Shown one piece after another: positions 1 to 9,131 of a stretch of DNA of 64,000 bases. The DNA is from Micromonospora fulviviridis (GTDB taxonomy: Bacteria > Actinomycetota > Actinomycetes > Mycobacteriales > Micromonosporaceae), in assembly GCF_014648395.1 (NCBI RefSeq), contig NZ_BMRA01000019.1, positions 1-64,000 of the forward strand, in the 5' to 3' direction. A program made the position numbers and the translations under genes. Numbering within the stretch: position 1 is the stretch's first letter; each line of letters begins with the position of its first letter. Below the pieces are notes generated by a model that saw only the letters and a program-made list of their open reading frames with translations, made no database searches and had not been told where the DNA came from.

Positions 1-60
1 ACCATCACCAACAACGACCCCACCAACTGCGCCAACACCGTCGAAGACTGCTTCAACTGA
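1..60 (+). CDS. 3' end of an unidentified protein (partial)
   Basis: The first 19 codons in frame 1 are open and end in TGA at 58-60. The readable tail is rich in Asn, Thr and Asp, has two Cys residues and ends in DCFN. The gene begins outside the window, so no function can be assigned. A strong hairpin 31 bp after the stop fits a real gene end. The Asn/Thr/Cys-rich ending would suit a secreted protein, but that is a guess. Confidence 0.5.
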   Translation, partial: TITNNDPTNCANTVEDCFN

Positions 61-90
61 GCAACGGTCGACGTACGGCTCGACGCAAAG

Positions 91-129
91 GGTCCGGCCC
101 CCTGCCACGAAGTGGCAGGGGGCCGGACC
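91..129. terminator. Bidirectional intrinsic terminator
   Basis: A perfect 18-bp inverted repeat (91-108 with 112-129) with a GAA loop lies between the convergent ends of the partial gene and the amylase-pullulanase. There is no U-tract, as is usual for actinobacterial terminators. Confidence 0.8.
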
Positions 130-139
130 GTCGTCGGTG

Positions 140-3100
140 TCAGCTCTGGACGAAGACCGCCACGCTGCGCGCCGGCACGGTGAACGTGCCGCCGGCCCGG
201 TCGAAGGACGCCGTCCGGAGCACCGGGTCGGCGGAGTTCCGCAGCACCGGGTGCAGCGCCACGTTCGCCCCGCGCAGCCCGGTGACGGTCTGCGTCGCCG
301 TCTCCGGGGTGCCGTTGAACACCACGGTGACCGACTTCCACTTCCCGCCCAGCCCGCGGGCGTCCAGGGACATGGTGATGACGCCCGGGGTCTCCCGGTC
401 GCCGGAGAGCGGGAAGGCGACCCGCTTCTGCACCTGGTCGGCGGTGGTCAGCCCGAAGACCGGCGAGGAACGCCGGATGGTGAGCAGCTCCGCGTACCGG
501 GCGTCGGCCAGGTTGATCGCGGCGCAGTCCGGCACCAGCTTCGGGTCGGCCAGCAGCGGCTTCGCGTACGGCCACTTGTCCTTGTTGTCCTGCTCCGGCG
601 GGAGGCCGGCGCCGAAGCCGTTGCCCTGGGCGCAGTCCCAGCGGATCTGGTTGAACCAGTCACCGGAGTTGAAGGAGTTGCGGTCCAGCGACTTCGAGCG
701 CAGCCGCTCCGAGCCGGCCGTCACGAACCCGGTCCCCTGCCCCATCACCACGGTGCTCAGGGCGAGCACCTGCATCCGGGCCCGGTCCTGCGCCGAGGTC
801 CCCTGCGGCAGCTTGTACGCCAGCGCGTCGTACAGGATCTCGTTGTCGTGCGCGTCGACGTAGGTGACCGCCTCGCCCGGCGCCGCCGTGTAGCCGGCCG
901 GCGAGCCGTTGTAGTCCACCTGCGCGCCGGTGACCGGCCGGCCGGACGAGTCGGTGAACCGGTAGCCGCGCAGGTTGCCGGCCAACCCCACCTTGATGAG
1001 GTCCTGCTGGTGCAGCAGCCGGGCCTTCTGCTCGGCGGCCGAGCCGTTGACGTCGTCGCCGTTCGGGTCGGTGTAGAGCCCGGACGCGAAGCCCTGGATC
1101 CGCGGGTTGCCGTCGAACGGGCCGCCGCCGCGCACCCCGTCGCGGAGCCGGTCGTTGAAGGTGCCGATCCCGGTGCCGGCCATGTTGGCCTGGGTGGCCT
1201 GCACGAACCGGGCGTCGTTGGCGACCTCGCCGAAGTTCCAGCCCTCGCCGTAGAGCAGGATCTTCTTCCCGTCCACGCCGTCGCGGGCCGGGGTCAGCCG
1301 GTCCAGCGCGGCGCGGACGGCCAGGATGTTCGCCTTCGGGTGGTGGCCCATCAGGTCGAACCGGAAGCCGTCCACCTTGTACGCCCTCGCCCAGGTGACG
1401 AGCGAGTCCACCACGAGCTTGCCCATCATGGCGTGCTCCGGGGCGGTGTTGGCGCAGCAGGTCGAGTTGGCGACGGTGCCGTCCTCCAGCAGCCGCTGGT
1501 AGTAGCCGGGCACCACCTGGTCGAGCACCGACTTCGGGTCGGTGCCGGCCGCCGAGGTGTGGTTGTAGACGACGTCCATCACCACGCGCAGGCCGGCCTG
1601 GTTGATCCCGGCGACCATCTGCCGGAACTCGGTGGTCCGCTTCGCCCCGGCCGGGTCGACGGCGTAGCCGCCCTCCGGCACCGTGTAGTGCAGCGGGTCG
1701 TACCCCCAGTTGTAGCCGTCCTTGTCGGCCACCGCCGCGACGCACTTCTGCTGCTCGGCGGAGTCCGGGGGCAGCGCGGCCAGGTCGCAGGCGGGCTGCG
1801 CCTGGTCGGCCCGCCGCTCGGGGATGGTGGCGAAGTCGAACGCCGGCAGCAGGTGCAGGTAGTTGACCCCGGCGTCGCCGAGCGCCTTCAGGTGCTTCAT
1901 TCCGGCGGTGTCCGGGTCGGTGAAGGCGAGGTAGGTGCCCCGCCGCTCGGCCGGCACGGTGGTGTCGGCGATGGAGAAGTCGCGGACCGACACCTCCTGG
2001 ATCTGAGCCTTCGCCGACGGCACGGCCGTCGGCTTGCGCAGGTTCGCCCAGCCGGCCGGGGCCAGCGCCGGGTCGGCCAGGTCGACGATCTGGCTGTGCG
2101 TCGAGTCCGGCGCGAGGGCCAGCGAGTACGGGTCGGTCACCGCGGCGGTGACCACCTTCTGCGCCGCCGGCTGCCACGCCTCGACCTGGTAGCGGTAGTA
2201 CTTCCCGGTCCAGCCCTTCGTGCCGCGCACCGACCAGACGCCGGTGGTGTCGTTGCGGCTCATCGACACGGTCGTCGGCTCGGCCGCCGGCGAGTCGAAG
2301 AGCTGGAGCGAGACCTTCCGGGCGGTGGGCGCCCAGACGGCCAGGGTGGGCACCTTGCCGGCGAACGTCGGGCCGAGCTTCGCGTCGGTCGCGGCCCGGT
2401 AGACGTCGTCGAGCACGCCGGGGATCTGCACCCCGGTGGCGCCCAGCAGGTGGCCCTCGGCGTCCCGCTCGGTCACCACGAGCTGGCCGCGCAGCGCCGC
2501 GGGCACCCTGGCCAGGTCGGCGCGGTCCAGCGTGAACGCGCGGTAGGCCCAGAGCTGCGGGTACGCCTGCCGCTGGGCCTCGGTCAGCCCGTTGCGCCCC
2601 GCCCGCAGCGGCAGCGTGGTGTACGTCCCGGTCAGCTCACCGTCGGCGATGGCGAGCCCGCCGGCCGGGGCGGCCACCAGGGCGTACCGCTTGCCGTCGG
2701 TCGGACCGGTCTGCCAGGCCACCGTGGACCGGTCGATCCACTGTGCCTTCTGCTTGGTGATGTCGAGGTCCTTCGCGACGCCGGACGAGGTCGGCGGCAG
2801 CAGCCGGCCCTTGACCCCGGCCAGCAGCCAGATCTCGTGCCCGGCGGCGGCGAAGTCCAGCCGCTGGTCGTCGGGCTGGTCCTTCTCGTCGCCCTTGTGC
2901 ACGATGTAGTTCAGCCCGGTGGCCCCGGCGGCCAGGGGCACCCGGAAGACGGCGCCGTACGCGTCGATCTTCTCCGGCTTCAGCGGGTTGCCCCAGTCGG
3001 TCGGGTTGGCGGCGCCGTCCCAGAGGTGCAGGCCCCAGCCGTCGTAGTTCCCGTCCGCCTTGCGCCAGTGGATGACCGCGGTGCTCTGGTCGACCGGCGG

Positions 3101-5638
3101 GTCGGGCTCGCCGGTGGCGGCCTGCCGGGTCGGGTAGAGGGTGCCGTCGCCCTGCTTGACCCAGACCTCGCCGGTCTGCGTCACGTCGATGGTGCGGTCG
3201 TTCGCGACGTCCTTGTTCCCGTCCTTGTCGACCACGAGGAAGCCGACCGACTTGGCGCCCGGCTTCAGCTTGACCCAGGCGAACCGGCCGAAGGAGTCCT
3301 CACCCGCGAACGGCTGCCCCTTGGGCCATTCCGTCTGGTAGGCCGGGTCGATGTCACCCCAGGTGTAGAGGCCCCAGTCGGCGTACCCTCCGGCGGGTCG
3401 CTGGTAGTGCACGACCGCCCAGTCCCGTGACGCGCTCTGGGCCGGGGTGCCGACGACGCCGGTGGTGCGGGCGGCGGCCACGCGGCCCTTGCCGTCGCGG
3501 ACCACCGCCTTGTACTCGACCTTCGTCCCGCCGGCCAGGCCGGTCAGGTCGTGGTGGACGGTGTACGGGGCCTTGTGCGCACTGCCCAGCAGGGTCCACT
3601 TGCCGCCCGGCACCCGGGCCGCGAAGGTGACCGTCGCGAGGGGGTCGCCGGTGACCTGGGCGGTGACGGTGGCCTTGGTGGCGACCGGGGCGTCGCCCGG
3701 CTCGGTGAGGGTGATCATCGGGGCCGCGCCGGCCTGCGGGATCGCCCGGTCGGCCTTGAGCACGACGGCCGACATGGCCGGCACGGTCACGCCCAGCTTG
3801 CCGTCGGCGCCGGCGCTCGCGGTGGCCGCGCCGCCGTAGACGCCGGTGAAGGTGGCGCCGGCCGACCAGGTGTCCACGGTGACGGTCTGCGGGGTCGCGG
3901 CGTTGTTCACCGCGACGACGTACTCGGTGCGGTCCTTCGGCAGGACGCGGGAGAAGGCGAACACGCCGGGGCCGGCGGCCGCGTACCGGGTGACCTGGAT
4001 GCCGTCCCGCAGCGCGGGGTGGGCCTGCCGCAGCTCGCCCAGCTCGGCGATGGTCCGGTAGAGCGGGTGGGCGGTGTCGTACTGGTCGCTGGCGTGGGTG
4101 CGGGTGGTGCCGATCAGGTCGTCGTCGAGGTAGTCCGCCGTCCTGCTGGCGAACATGTCCTGCCGGGCGTCCTTGTCCCCGCCGGGCCCGGTGAAGCCCT
4201 GCTCGTCGCCGGAGTAGACGACCGGCTGGCCCCGGGTGAGGAACATCAGCTGGTGGGCGAGCTGGTCGCGGCGGAGCTGACTGGCGTCGTCGCCGCCGGC
4301 GGCCGCGATGAACGAGCCGATCCGGCCCATGTCGTGGTTGCCGAGGAAGGTGGTCAGCCGGTTGGCGTCGGTGTCCCGCGCGGCGTAGAGGTCGTCCTTG
4401 GCGTACAGGTCCGCGAGCGCCCTGGCCGAGCCGTCGGCGGCGGTGTAGCCCCGCGCGGCCTCCTGGAAGGAGAAGTCGAGGGTGGCCGGCAGGCCGCCCT
4501 GCCGCACGTAGGTCGACTCGATCTCCTGGTCGGCGCTGTAGACCTCGCCGAACATGAAGAAGTCCGGCTTGCCGGCCTTGGCGGCGGCGGCGTCGATGCC
4601 CCGGGTGAACTGCGGCCAGAAGTCGAGGTTGGCGTGCTTGACCGTGTCGAGGCGGAAGCCGTCGACGCCGGCCTTCCCGATCCACTGCGCGTAGATGTCG
4701 GTCATGCCGCGGACCACCTCGGGACGCTCGGTCCACAGGTCGTCGAGGCCGAAGAAGTCGCCGTACTCGCTGTTCTCACCGGCGAAGGTGGAGTCGCCCC
4801 GGTTGTGGTACATGGTCGGGTCGTTCAGCCAGGAGGGCACCTTGACCGTGGCGTCGGCCGCGTTGGCGAAGGTCGGGGTGTACGGGAAGGACTCCTTGTC
4901 CACCTGCGGGAACGCCCGGGTGCCGTCGGCATAGTTGCGGTCCTCGAAGGCCCGTCCCTGCGCGTCGGTGTAGGGGCTCGTCTTCTTGTCGACGTAGCCG
5001 TACTTGTCCTCGGCGTAGCGGATGACGTCCGCGGTGTGGTTGACGATGATGTCCAGGTAGACCTTGATGCCCCGCTGGTGGGCGAGGCCGACCAGCTTCT
5101 TCAGCTCCGCGTTGGTGCCGAAGTGCGGGTCGACCTGGGTGAAGTCGGTGATCCAGTAGCCGTGGTAACCGGCGGAGACGTCGGCGCCGGTGCCCTGCAC
5201 GGGCCGGTTCTTGAAGATCGGGGCGAGCCAGATGGCGGTGGTGCCGAGGCCCTGGATGTAGTCCATCTTGTCGATGACCCCCTTGAGGTCACCGCCGTGG
5301 TAGAAGCCCTTGTCCGCGGGGTCCAGGCCGGTGCTGAGCCGGTCGCCGGCCAGCCCGCCGGTGTCGTTGCGCTTGTCGCCGTTGGCGAAGCGGTCCGGCA
5401 GGACGAAGTAGAACTGCTCGGCCTTCGCGCTGTTGTTGCCGGCCTTGAGCAGCGCCTCGGCGGACGGTTCGCGGCTCCACTGCGGGGCGTTCGCGGCGGC
5501 CAGCACGTCGGGGGTGGCGGGGCGGTCGCTGCCGTCGGCACCCAGCTGGTGGAGGGCCACCGGCACGCCGACGAGGGTGAGCACGAGGGAGGAGGCCAAG
5601 GCTGCGAGCGCCTTGCGGGATATCGGCGGGGGTTTCAT
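140..5638 (-). CDS. pulA: Secreted bifunctional alpha-amylase / pullulanase (two GH13 modules)
   Basis: This 1832-aa exported starch-degrading enzyme should cut alpha-1,4 and alpha-1,6 links of amylopectin, glycogen or pullulan outside the cell. Residues 1-45 form a signal peptide (basic start, hydrophobic core, Ala-rich end). The first GH13 module (about 70-620) shows GFRLDTVKH near 324, GEVYS near 365 and GNHDMGR near 433, the usual Asp, Glu and His-Asp motifs. The middle carries Ig-like and CBM41/PUD-type starch-binding modules (two VIHW/VVHY...W.LYTW-type segments). The second module (about 1130-1830) has the pullulanase motif YNWGYDP, GFRFDLMGHH near 1422, GEGWNFGE near 1466 and VDAHDNE near 1593. 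A GAAAGG ribosome site precedes the ATG. It is monocistronic and ends at a shared terminator. Fusion of an amylase to a pullulanase is known in actinobacteria; exact bond specificity is inferred. Confidence 0.93.
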   Translation of the reverse strand: MKPPPISRKALAALASSLVLTLVGVPVALHQLGADGSDRPATPDVLAAANAPQWSREPSAEALLKAGNNSAKAEQFYFVLPDRFANGDKRNDTGGLAGDRLSTGLDPADKGFYHGGDLKGVIDKMDYIQGLGTTAIWLAPIFKNRPVQGTGADVSAGYHGYWITDFTQVDPHFGTNAELKKLVGLAHQRGIKVYLDIIVNHTADVIRYAEDKYGYVDKKTSPYTDAQGRAFEDRNYADGTRAFPQVDKESFPYTPTFANAADATVKVPSWLNDPTMYHNRGDSTFAGENSEYGDFFGLDDLWTERPEVVRGMTDIYAQWIGKAGVDGFRLDTVKHANLDFWPQFTRGIDAAAAKAGKPDFFMFGEVYSADQEIESTYVRQGGLPATLDFSFQEAARGYTAADGSARALADLYAKDDLYAARDTDANRLTTFLGNHDMGRIGSFIAAAGGDDASQLRRDQLAHQLMFLTRGQPVVYSGDEQGFTGPGGDKDARQDMFASRTADYLDDDLIGTTRTHASDQYDTAHPLYRTIAELGELRQAHPALRDGIQVTRYAAAGPGVFAFSRVLPKDRTEYVVAVNNAATPQTVTVDTWSAGATFTGVYGGAATASAGADGKLGVTVPAMSAVVLKADRAIPQAGAAPMITLTEPGDAPVATKATVTAQVTGDPLATVTFAARVPGGKWTLLGSAHKAPYTVHHDLTGLAGGTKVEYKAVVRDGKGRVAAARTTGVVGTPAQSASRDWAVVHYQRPAGGYADWGLYTWGDIDPAYQTEWPKGQPFAGEDSFGRFAWVKLKPGAKSVGFLVVDKDGNKDVANDRTIDVTQTGEVWVKQGDGTLYPTRQAATGEPDPPVDQSTAVIHWRKADGNYDGWGLHLWDGAANPTDWGNPLKPEKIDAYGAVFRVPLAAGATGLNYIVHKGDEKDQPDDQRLDFAAAGHEIWLLAGVKGRLLPPTSSGVAKDLDITKQKAQWIDRSTVAWQTGPTDGKRYALVAAPAGGLAIADGELTGTYTTLPLRAGRNGLTEAQRQAYPQLWAYRAFTLDRADLARVPAALRGQLVVTERDAEGHLLGATGVQIPGVLDDVYRAATDAKLGPTFAGKVPTLAVWAPTARKVSLQLFDSPAAEPTTVSMSRNDTTGVWSVRGTKGWTGKYYRYQVEAWQPAAQKVVTAAVTDPYSLALAPDSTHSQIVDLADPALAPAGWANLRKPTAVPSAKAQIQEVSVRDFSIADTTVPAERRGTYLAFTDPDTAGMKHLKALGDAGVNYLHLLPAFDFATIPERRADQAQPACDLAALPPDSAEQQKCVAAVADKDGYNWGYDPLHYTVPEGGYAVDPAGAKRTTEFRQMVAGINQAGLRVVMDVVYNHTSAAGTDPKSVLDQVVPGYYQRLLEDGTVANSTCCANTAPEHAMMGKLVVDSLVTWARAYKVDGFRFDLMGHHPKANILAVRAALDRLTPARDGVDGKKILLYGEGWNFGEVANDARFVQATQANMAGTGIGTFNDRLRDGVRGGGPFDGNPRIQGFASGLYTDPNGDDVNGSAAEQKARLLHQQDLIKVGLAGNLRGYRFTDSSGRPVTGAQVDYNGSPAGYTAAPGEAVTYVDAHDNEILYDALAYKLPQGTSAQDRARMQVLALSTVVMGQGTGFVTAGSERLRSKSLDRNSFNSGDWFNQIRWDCAQGNGFGAGLPPEQDNKDKWPYAKPLLADPKLVPDCAAINLADARYAELLTIRRSSPVFGLTTADQVQKRVAFPLSGDRETPGVITMSLDARGLGGKWKSVTVVFNGTPETATQTVTGLRGANVALHPVLRNSADPVLRTASFDRAGGTFTVPARSVAVFVQS

Positions 5639-5693
5639 CGACGGCCTTTCTCTGGTCGCTGATTCGCCCGCACGCTAGCTCTCGCCGAAACAT

Positions 5694-5743
5694 TCTGCAA
5701 TACCTTGCAAACGAAGTCGCAACAAAGCAGCCGTCTTGCGAAA
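5694..5743 (-). promoter_or_regulatory. Candidate MalR/LacI-type operator region upstream of pulA
   Basis: Read on the minus strand, this stretch holds TTTGCAAGG, TATTGCAG, GTTGCGAC and TTTCGCAAG within 50 bp, 56-105 bp before the pulA start. Repeats of the TTGCAA/CTTGCA type are the known operator core of starch and maltose regulators of the LacI family in streptomycetes. The regulator itself is not in the window, so the assignment is inferred. Confidence 0.45.
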
Positions 5744-5788
5744 CACGGCAACGCGCCGGTCGCCGAGGGTGACCCGGGAGGCCGAGGA

Positions 5789-6475
5789 TCAGAGGCCGGA
5801 GCAGGCGGCGCCGTCGACCGCGCAGCTCGTGGGCCGGGTCGTCCCCGTCTGCTCGAAGTGGAACTGCAGCGCCACCGACGCCCCGGGCGCCAGGGCCACC
5901 CCGCTGCGGTAGGTGAAGACGCCGTCGGTGAAGTCGCCGCTGCCCTGCTCCGCGCCGCTCACCCAGGCGGTCACGAGACGGCCCCGAGGGAAGGTCAGCC
6001 GCACCGTCCAGCCCCGCGCCGTGCCGGCGGTGTTGACCAGCCGCACCTCACCGATGAATCCGCCGTCGAAGCTGCTCACCACCCCGTACCGGCCGGTCAC
6101 CGGCGGGGCGGGCGGCGGTGGGGCGGGCCGGCCGCCGGGGCTGCTGCCCGTGGCCGTGCCGGCCGGCCGGTTCGGCGTGGGTCGGGCGGGCAGCACGGTC
6201 GACCGGGGGGACAGCCCGGGGACCACCGGCCCGGCGGCGGACGTGGGCGGCCGGGTGGCCTGGCCGGGGATGGCGGGGCTGGTGGCCGGCACCTCGGGCA
6301 GCGACATCGTCGGGGCCGGCGGCGGTGTCTCGGCGAACGTCCGCCGCCCGCGCACCGAGCCCAGCGCCACGACCAGCAGCACCACCATGACGATCACACC
6401 GATCGAGACGATGATCCAGGGCGAGGAGGCGATGGCGGCGCCGGATGACGGGCGTACGCGTCGTGTGCCGGACAT
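5789..6475 (-). CDS. Membrane-anchored CBM2-like domain protein (paralog 1)
   Basis: This 228-aa protein has one N-terminal transmembrane segment (about 19-40), a Pro/Ala/Thr-rich linker (about 45-125) and a C-terminal beta-sandwich resembling family 2 carbohydrate-binding modules (GFIGEVRLVNTAG, GWTVRLTFP, then GSGDF and LAPGASVALQFHF). Such proteins sit outside the membrane with the domain held away by the linker. The three surface tryptophans that bind cellulose in true CBM2 are not evident; only the core GW remains. Two Cys close together in the tail (SCAVDGAAC) replace the usual N-to-C disulfide. The ATG follows a GGGGAGGGG site. It forms a tandem pair with the next gene, which starts upstream and shares the same architecture. 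Function is unknown. Confidence 0.75.
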   Translation of the reverse strand: MSGTRRVRPSSGAAIASSPWIIVSIGVIVMVVLLVVALGSVRGRRTFAETPPPAPTMSLPEVPATSPAIPGQATRPPTSAAGPVVPGLSPRSTVLPARPTPNRPAGTATGSSPGGRPAPPPPAPPVTGRYGVVSSFDGGFIGEVRLVNTAGTARGWTVRLTFPRGRLVTAWVSGAEQGSGDFTDGVFTYRSGVALAPGASVALQFHFEQTGTTRPTSCAVDGAACSGL

Positions 6476-6557
6476 GCCCCTCCCCTGTCGGTCCCCGTCG
6501 GGCGAGCGTAACGACCACGAGCGCTGTCCGCCCGGTGGAGCCCGACCGGTGCGCGCC

Positions 6558-7226
6558 TCAGCCGATCACGCAGGCCGCGCCGTTGACCGTGCACTGGCCC
6601 GGCTGGTCACCGGTGCCCGTGCGGCCGAACCGCATCCGCACCGTGGCGGTCTGCCCGGCCGGCAGCGGCCCGGTGCCGCGCAGCACGAACACCCCGCTGC
6701 CCTGGGTGCTGACCGACACCCCGGAGGTGGACGAGGCCTCGATGGTCTTCACGTTGCCGGTGAAGAGCAGCTCGACCCTCCAGCCCTGCCCGCCATCCGA
6801 GCCGTTGACCACGGTCAGCCGGGCCTCGAACCCGCTGCGGTCGCTGGCGGTGGCCTCGTACCGTGCGGTCACCGCACCCTGCGCGACCCCCCGGGTCGAG
6901 GCGGTGGGCCGCGGCGTCGCCGATCGGGACGCGCCGGCCGAGGGCGAGGCGGTCGCGCTGGGCGACGGCGTCGCCGATCCGGGCGCGTCGGTGGCGCCGC
7001 CGGTCGGCGGCGCGGAGGTGGTGGCGTCGACCCCGAGGGTCGGGAGGTACATCGGCGGGGCGGGCGCCGGCACCGGCTGGCGTTCCTCCCCGCGCAGCGA
7101 GAGCAGAGCGATCACCAGCAGGCCGACGATCAGGCCGACGCCGAGCAGCACCACGATCCACGGCACCGACGTGAGCACCCGCGGCGCCGCCGGCGCCTCG
7201 GCCGGCTCGGCTGGCCCGCCGCTCAT
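6558..7226 (-). CDS. Membrane-anchored CBM2-like domain protein (paralog 2)
   Basis: This 222-aa paralog of the downstream gene has a short cytoplasmic start, a transmembrane helix (about 21-43), a Ser/Ala/Thr/Pro linker and a CBM2-like C-terminal domain (RYEATASDRSGFEARLTVVN, GQGWRVELLF, GSGVFVLRG, LPAGQTATVRMRF) ending in a paired-Cys tail CTVNGAAC. The ATG at 7226 is chosen over the GTG at 7247 because it has GAGGGGGG at the right distance and matches the MSG start of the paralog. The 82-bp gap to the next gene could allow co-transcription. As in the paralog, carbohydrate-binding tryptophans are missing, so polysaccharide binding is doubtful. Confidence 0.72.
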   Translation of the reverse strand: MSGGPAEPAEAPAAPRVLTSVPWIVVLLGVGLIVGLLVIALLSLRGEERQPVPAPAPPMYLPTLGVDATTSAPPTGGATDAPGSATPSPSATASPSAGASRSATPRPTASTRGVAQGAVTARYEATASDRSGFEARLTVVNGSDGGQGWRVELLFTGNVKTIEASSTSGVSVSTQGSGVFVLRGTGPLPAGQTATVRMRFGRTGTGDQPGQCTVNGAACVIG

Positions 7227-7612
7227 CACATGCCCCCCTCGTGTCACCCGACGCGCCAGCGTAGCCAGGGTGCGCCGCGTCGCGCAGCGCGCCCGGTGCG
7301 ATCCGACCGTCCGGGCACCCCGGACGCGCGAAACGGACGATCATGCGCGGCGGATCGGCCCTCGCCGGCCGGTCCACGGACACGACCCGCACTCGACACG
7401 TCGCACCGCGTCGTCGGCTACGCTGTCCGGGCTCAGCTATCGGAGCTCCTAAATGGTTCAGATCCGGGCAAGGACGCGCACATCCGCCCGCACTGTCCAT
7501 CATGGAGCGCCGCCCCGACGTGCACCCGCCCCACCACCCCCGGTCGGCGCCCGGCCGCCGACGACCCCGCCCCGCCCCGACAACCCCTCCCTCCCCCACT
7601 CGGAGCAGCTCC
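7227..7612. other. Intergenic region between divergent CBM2-like gene and permease
   Basis: This 386-bp stretch separates divergent genes. No convincing gene is seen. An 8-bp inverted repeat with a 3-nt loop (7308-7315 with 7319-7326) and a TACGCT element near 7420 could belong to the permease leader or promoter. The bases before the permease are very C-rich. Confidence 0.4.
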
Positions 7613-9073
7613 ATGCAGATTGCCAGCGCGCCAACCGGGCTCATCCGCAAGTCCCTCGGCACCGGCGCCCTGTTGGTGTTCAGCGCCACCGCCTCCTCCC
7701 CGATGGCCGTGCTCGCCGGTGCGATCGTTGCCACGTACGCCTCGACCGGCGTCACCGGCACACCGCTCGGCTTCCTCGTGATCGCGGCCGCCCTGCTCTT
7801 CTTCTCCGTCGGCTACCTGGCCATGGCCCGCTACGTCTCCAGCGCCGGCGTCTTCTACGCGGCCCTGGCGGCCGGCTTCGGGCGGTTCTGGGGCGTGGTC
7901 GCCGCGCCCGTCGTGCTGCTCGGCTACAACGCCATCCAGATCTGTTTGTACGGGCTGCTCGGCGCGGTCGTCAGCGGCAGCCTCGGCGGCGCCTGGTGGG
8001 CCTGGGCGCTGCTCGCCTGGGCCGGGGTGGCCCTGGTCGGCGTGCTGAAGGCGCGGATCAGCGTCGGCCTGCTGGGCGCGGTGCTGGCCGTCGAGGTCGC
8101 GGTGATCCTGCTCTTCGTGCTCACCTCGTTCACCCACCCGGCCGGCGGTTCGGTGAGCTTCGCGCCGCTGGACCCCGGCAACCTGCTGGTTCCCGGCATC
8201 GGTGGTGTCGTCGCGTTCTGCGCGGCCTCGTTCGTGGGCTACGAGTCGGCCGCCGTCTACTCCGAGGAGTCCCGGTCGCCGCAGGCGGTGTCCCGGGCGG
8301 CCTACTCGGCGCTGATCCTGCTGGGCGTCCTCTACGCGCTCGCCGCCTGGGCCATGGCCGTGGCCGTGGGCCCGGACCAGGTCGTCGACCGGTCCCGCGA
8401 CCCGAACGCCGGGCTGCCGTTCTCGATCCTGGAGGCGAACGCCAGTCCCATGCTCGGCAGCGTCGCGACCATCCTGGTGGTGACCAGCGTCTTCGCTGCG
8501 ATGATCAGCTTCCACAACTCGATCGCCCGGTACGCCTTCAGCCTCGGCCGGGAACGGGTGCTGCCCGCGGTGTTCGAGCGGGTCGGCCGGGGTGGCGCGC
8601 CGGTCGCCGGGTCGGTGCTCCAGTCGGCGATCGCCCTGCCGGTCATCCTGGTCTTCGCGCTGACCGGCGCCGATCCGGTCGCCATCATGTTCAGCTGGCT
8701 CTCCGGCGTCGCGGCCATCGCGGTGCTGCTCATGATGGCGGTCACCTCGATCGCGGCGATCGCCTTCTTCCGCCGGGGCGGCGGCGGCGACGAGAGCGCC
8801 TGGCAGCGCACGGTCGCGCCGGCCATCGGCGCGGCGCTGGTCGGCGCGGCCCTGCTCACCACGCTGGTCAACCTCTCCGCCGTGCTCGGGGCGCCGCCGG
8901 GCTCCACCACGAAGTGGCTGGTCCCCGGCGCGGTGGCGGCCGCTGCGGCGGTGGGCCTGGTCTGGGCGGCGGTCATCCGGGCCACCCACCCCGAGGTGCT
9001 GGACAACGTCGGGCAGGGCCAGCCGCGCCCGCTCGCGGTCATCGAGCAGGACCTGGTCGGCCGTTCCCTGTAG
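7613..9073 (+). CDS. APC-family amino acid permease
   Basis: This 486-aa protein is an integral membrane transporter of the amino acid/polyamine/organocation superfamily, expected to import amino acids with protons. About 12 hydrophobic segments are visible. The first, starting near residue 15, holds the loosely conserved FSATASSPMAVLAG segment of the unwound helix 1, and FVGYESAAVYSEES near 210 matches the helix 6 region with the acidic gate. The ATG at 7613 is chosen because GGAG lies 7 nt upstream and the frame before it has permease-unlike Pro/Arg-rich sequence. Substrate cannot be read from sequence. It is followed by a strong terminator, so it is probably monocistronic. Confidence 0.88.
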   Translation: MQIASAPTGLIRKSLGTGALLVFSATASSPMAVLAGAIVATYASTGVTGTPLGFLVIAAALLFFSVGYLAMARYVSSAGVFYAALAAGFGRFWGVVAAPVVLLGYNAIQICLYGLLGAVVSGSLGGAWWAWALLAWAGVALVGVLKARISVGLLGAVLAVEVAVILLFVLTSFTHPAGGSVSFAPLDPGNLLVPGIGGVVAFCAASFVGYESAAVYSEESRSPQAVSRAAYSALILLGVLYALAAWAMAVAVGPDQVVDRSRDPNAGLPFSILEANASPMLGSVATILVVTSVFAAMISFHNSIARYAFSLGRERVLPAVFERVGRGGAPVAGSVLQSAIALPVILVFALTGADPVAIMFSWLSGVAAIAVLLMMAVTSIAAIAFFRRGGGGDESAWQRTVAPAIGAALVGAALLTTLVNLSAVLGAPPGSTTKWLVPGAVAAAAAVGLVWAAVIRATHPEVLDNVGQGQPRPLAVIEQDLVGRSL

Positions 9074-9088
9074 GACGGCCCGTACGCG

Positions 9089-9125
9089 CGACGGCCCGCC
9101 CCCGACACCCGGGGGCGGGCCGTCG
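9089..9125. terminator. Bidirectional intrinsic terminator
   Basis: A perfect 16-bp stem (9089-9104 with 9110-9125) with a 5-nt loop lies between the convergent permease and the Pro/Gly-rich protein gene. Confidence 0.8.
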
Positions 9126-9131
9126 GCCCGT

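Noticed and set aside
61..90. Third AcnR-like site (GACGTACGG near 70-78)
   Set aside because: Only the ACGTACGG core matches; the flanks CAAG and TTT are absent and no promoter is expected between convergent genes.
137..3430. Very long plus-strand reading frame opposite the amylase-pullulanase
   Set aside because: It is the antisense shadow of a gene with clear GH13 motifs; it is Arg/Val/Gly-rich, without recognisable domains, and open only because of GC bias.
7308..7326. Intrinsic terminator upstream of the permease
   Set aside because: The stem is only 8 bp and it lies between divergent genes, where no terminator is needed; listed only as part of the intergenic region.
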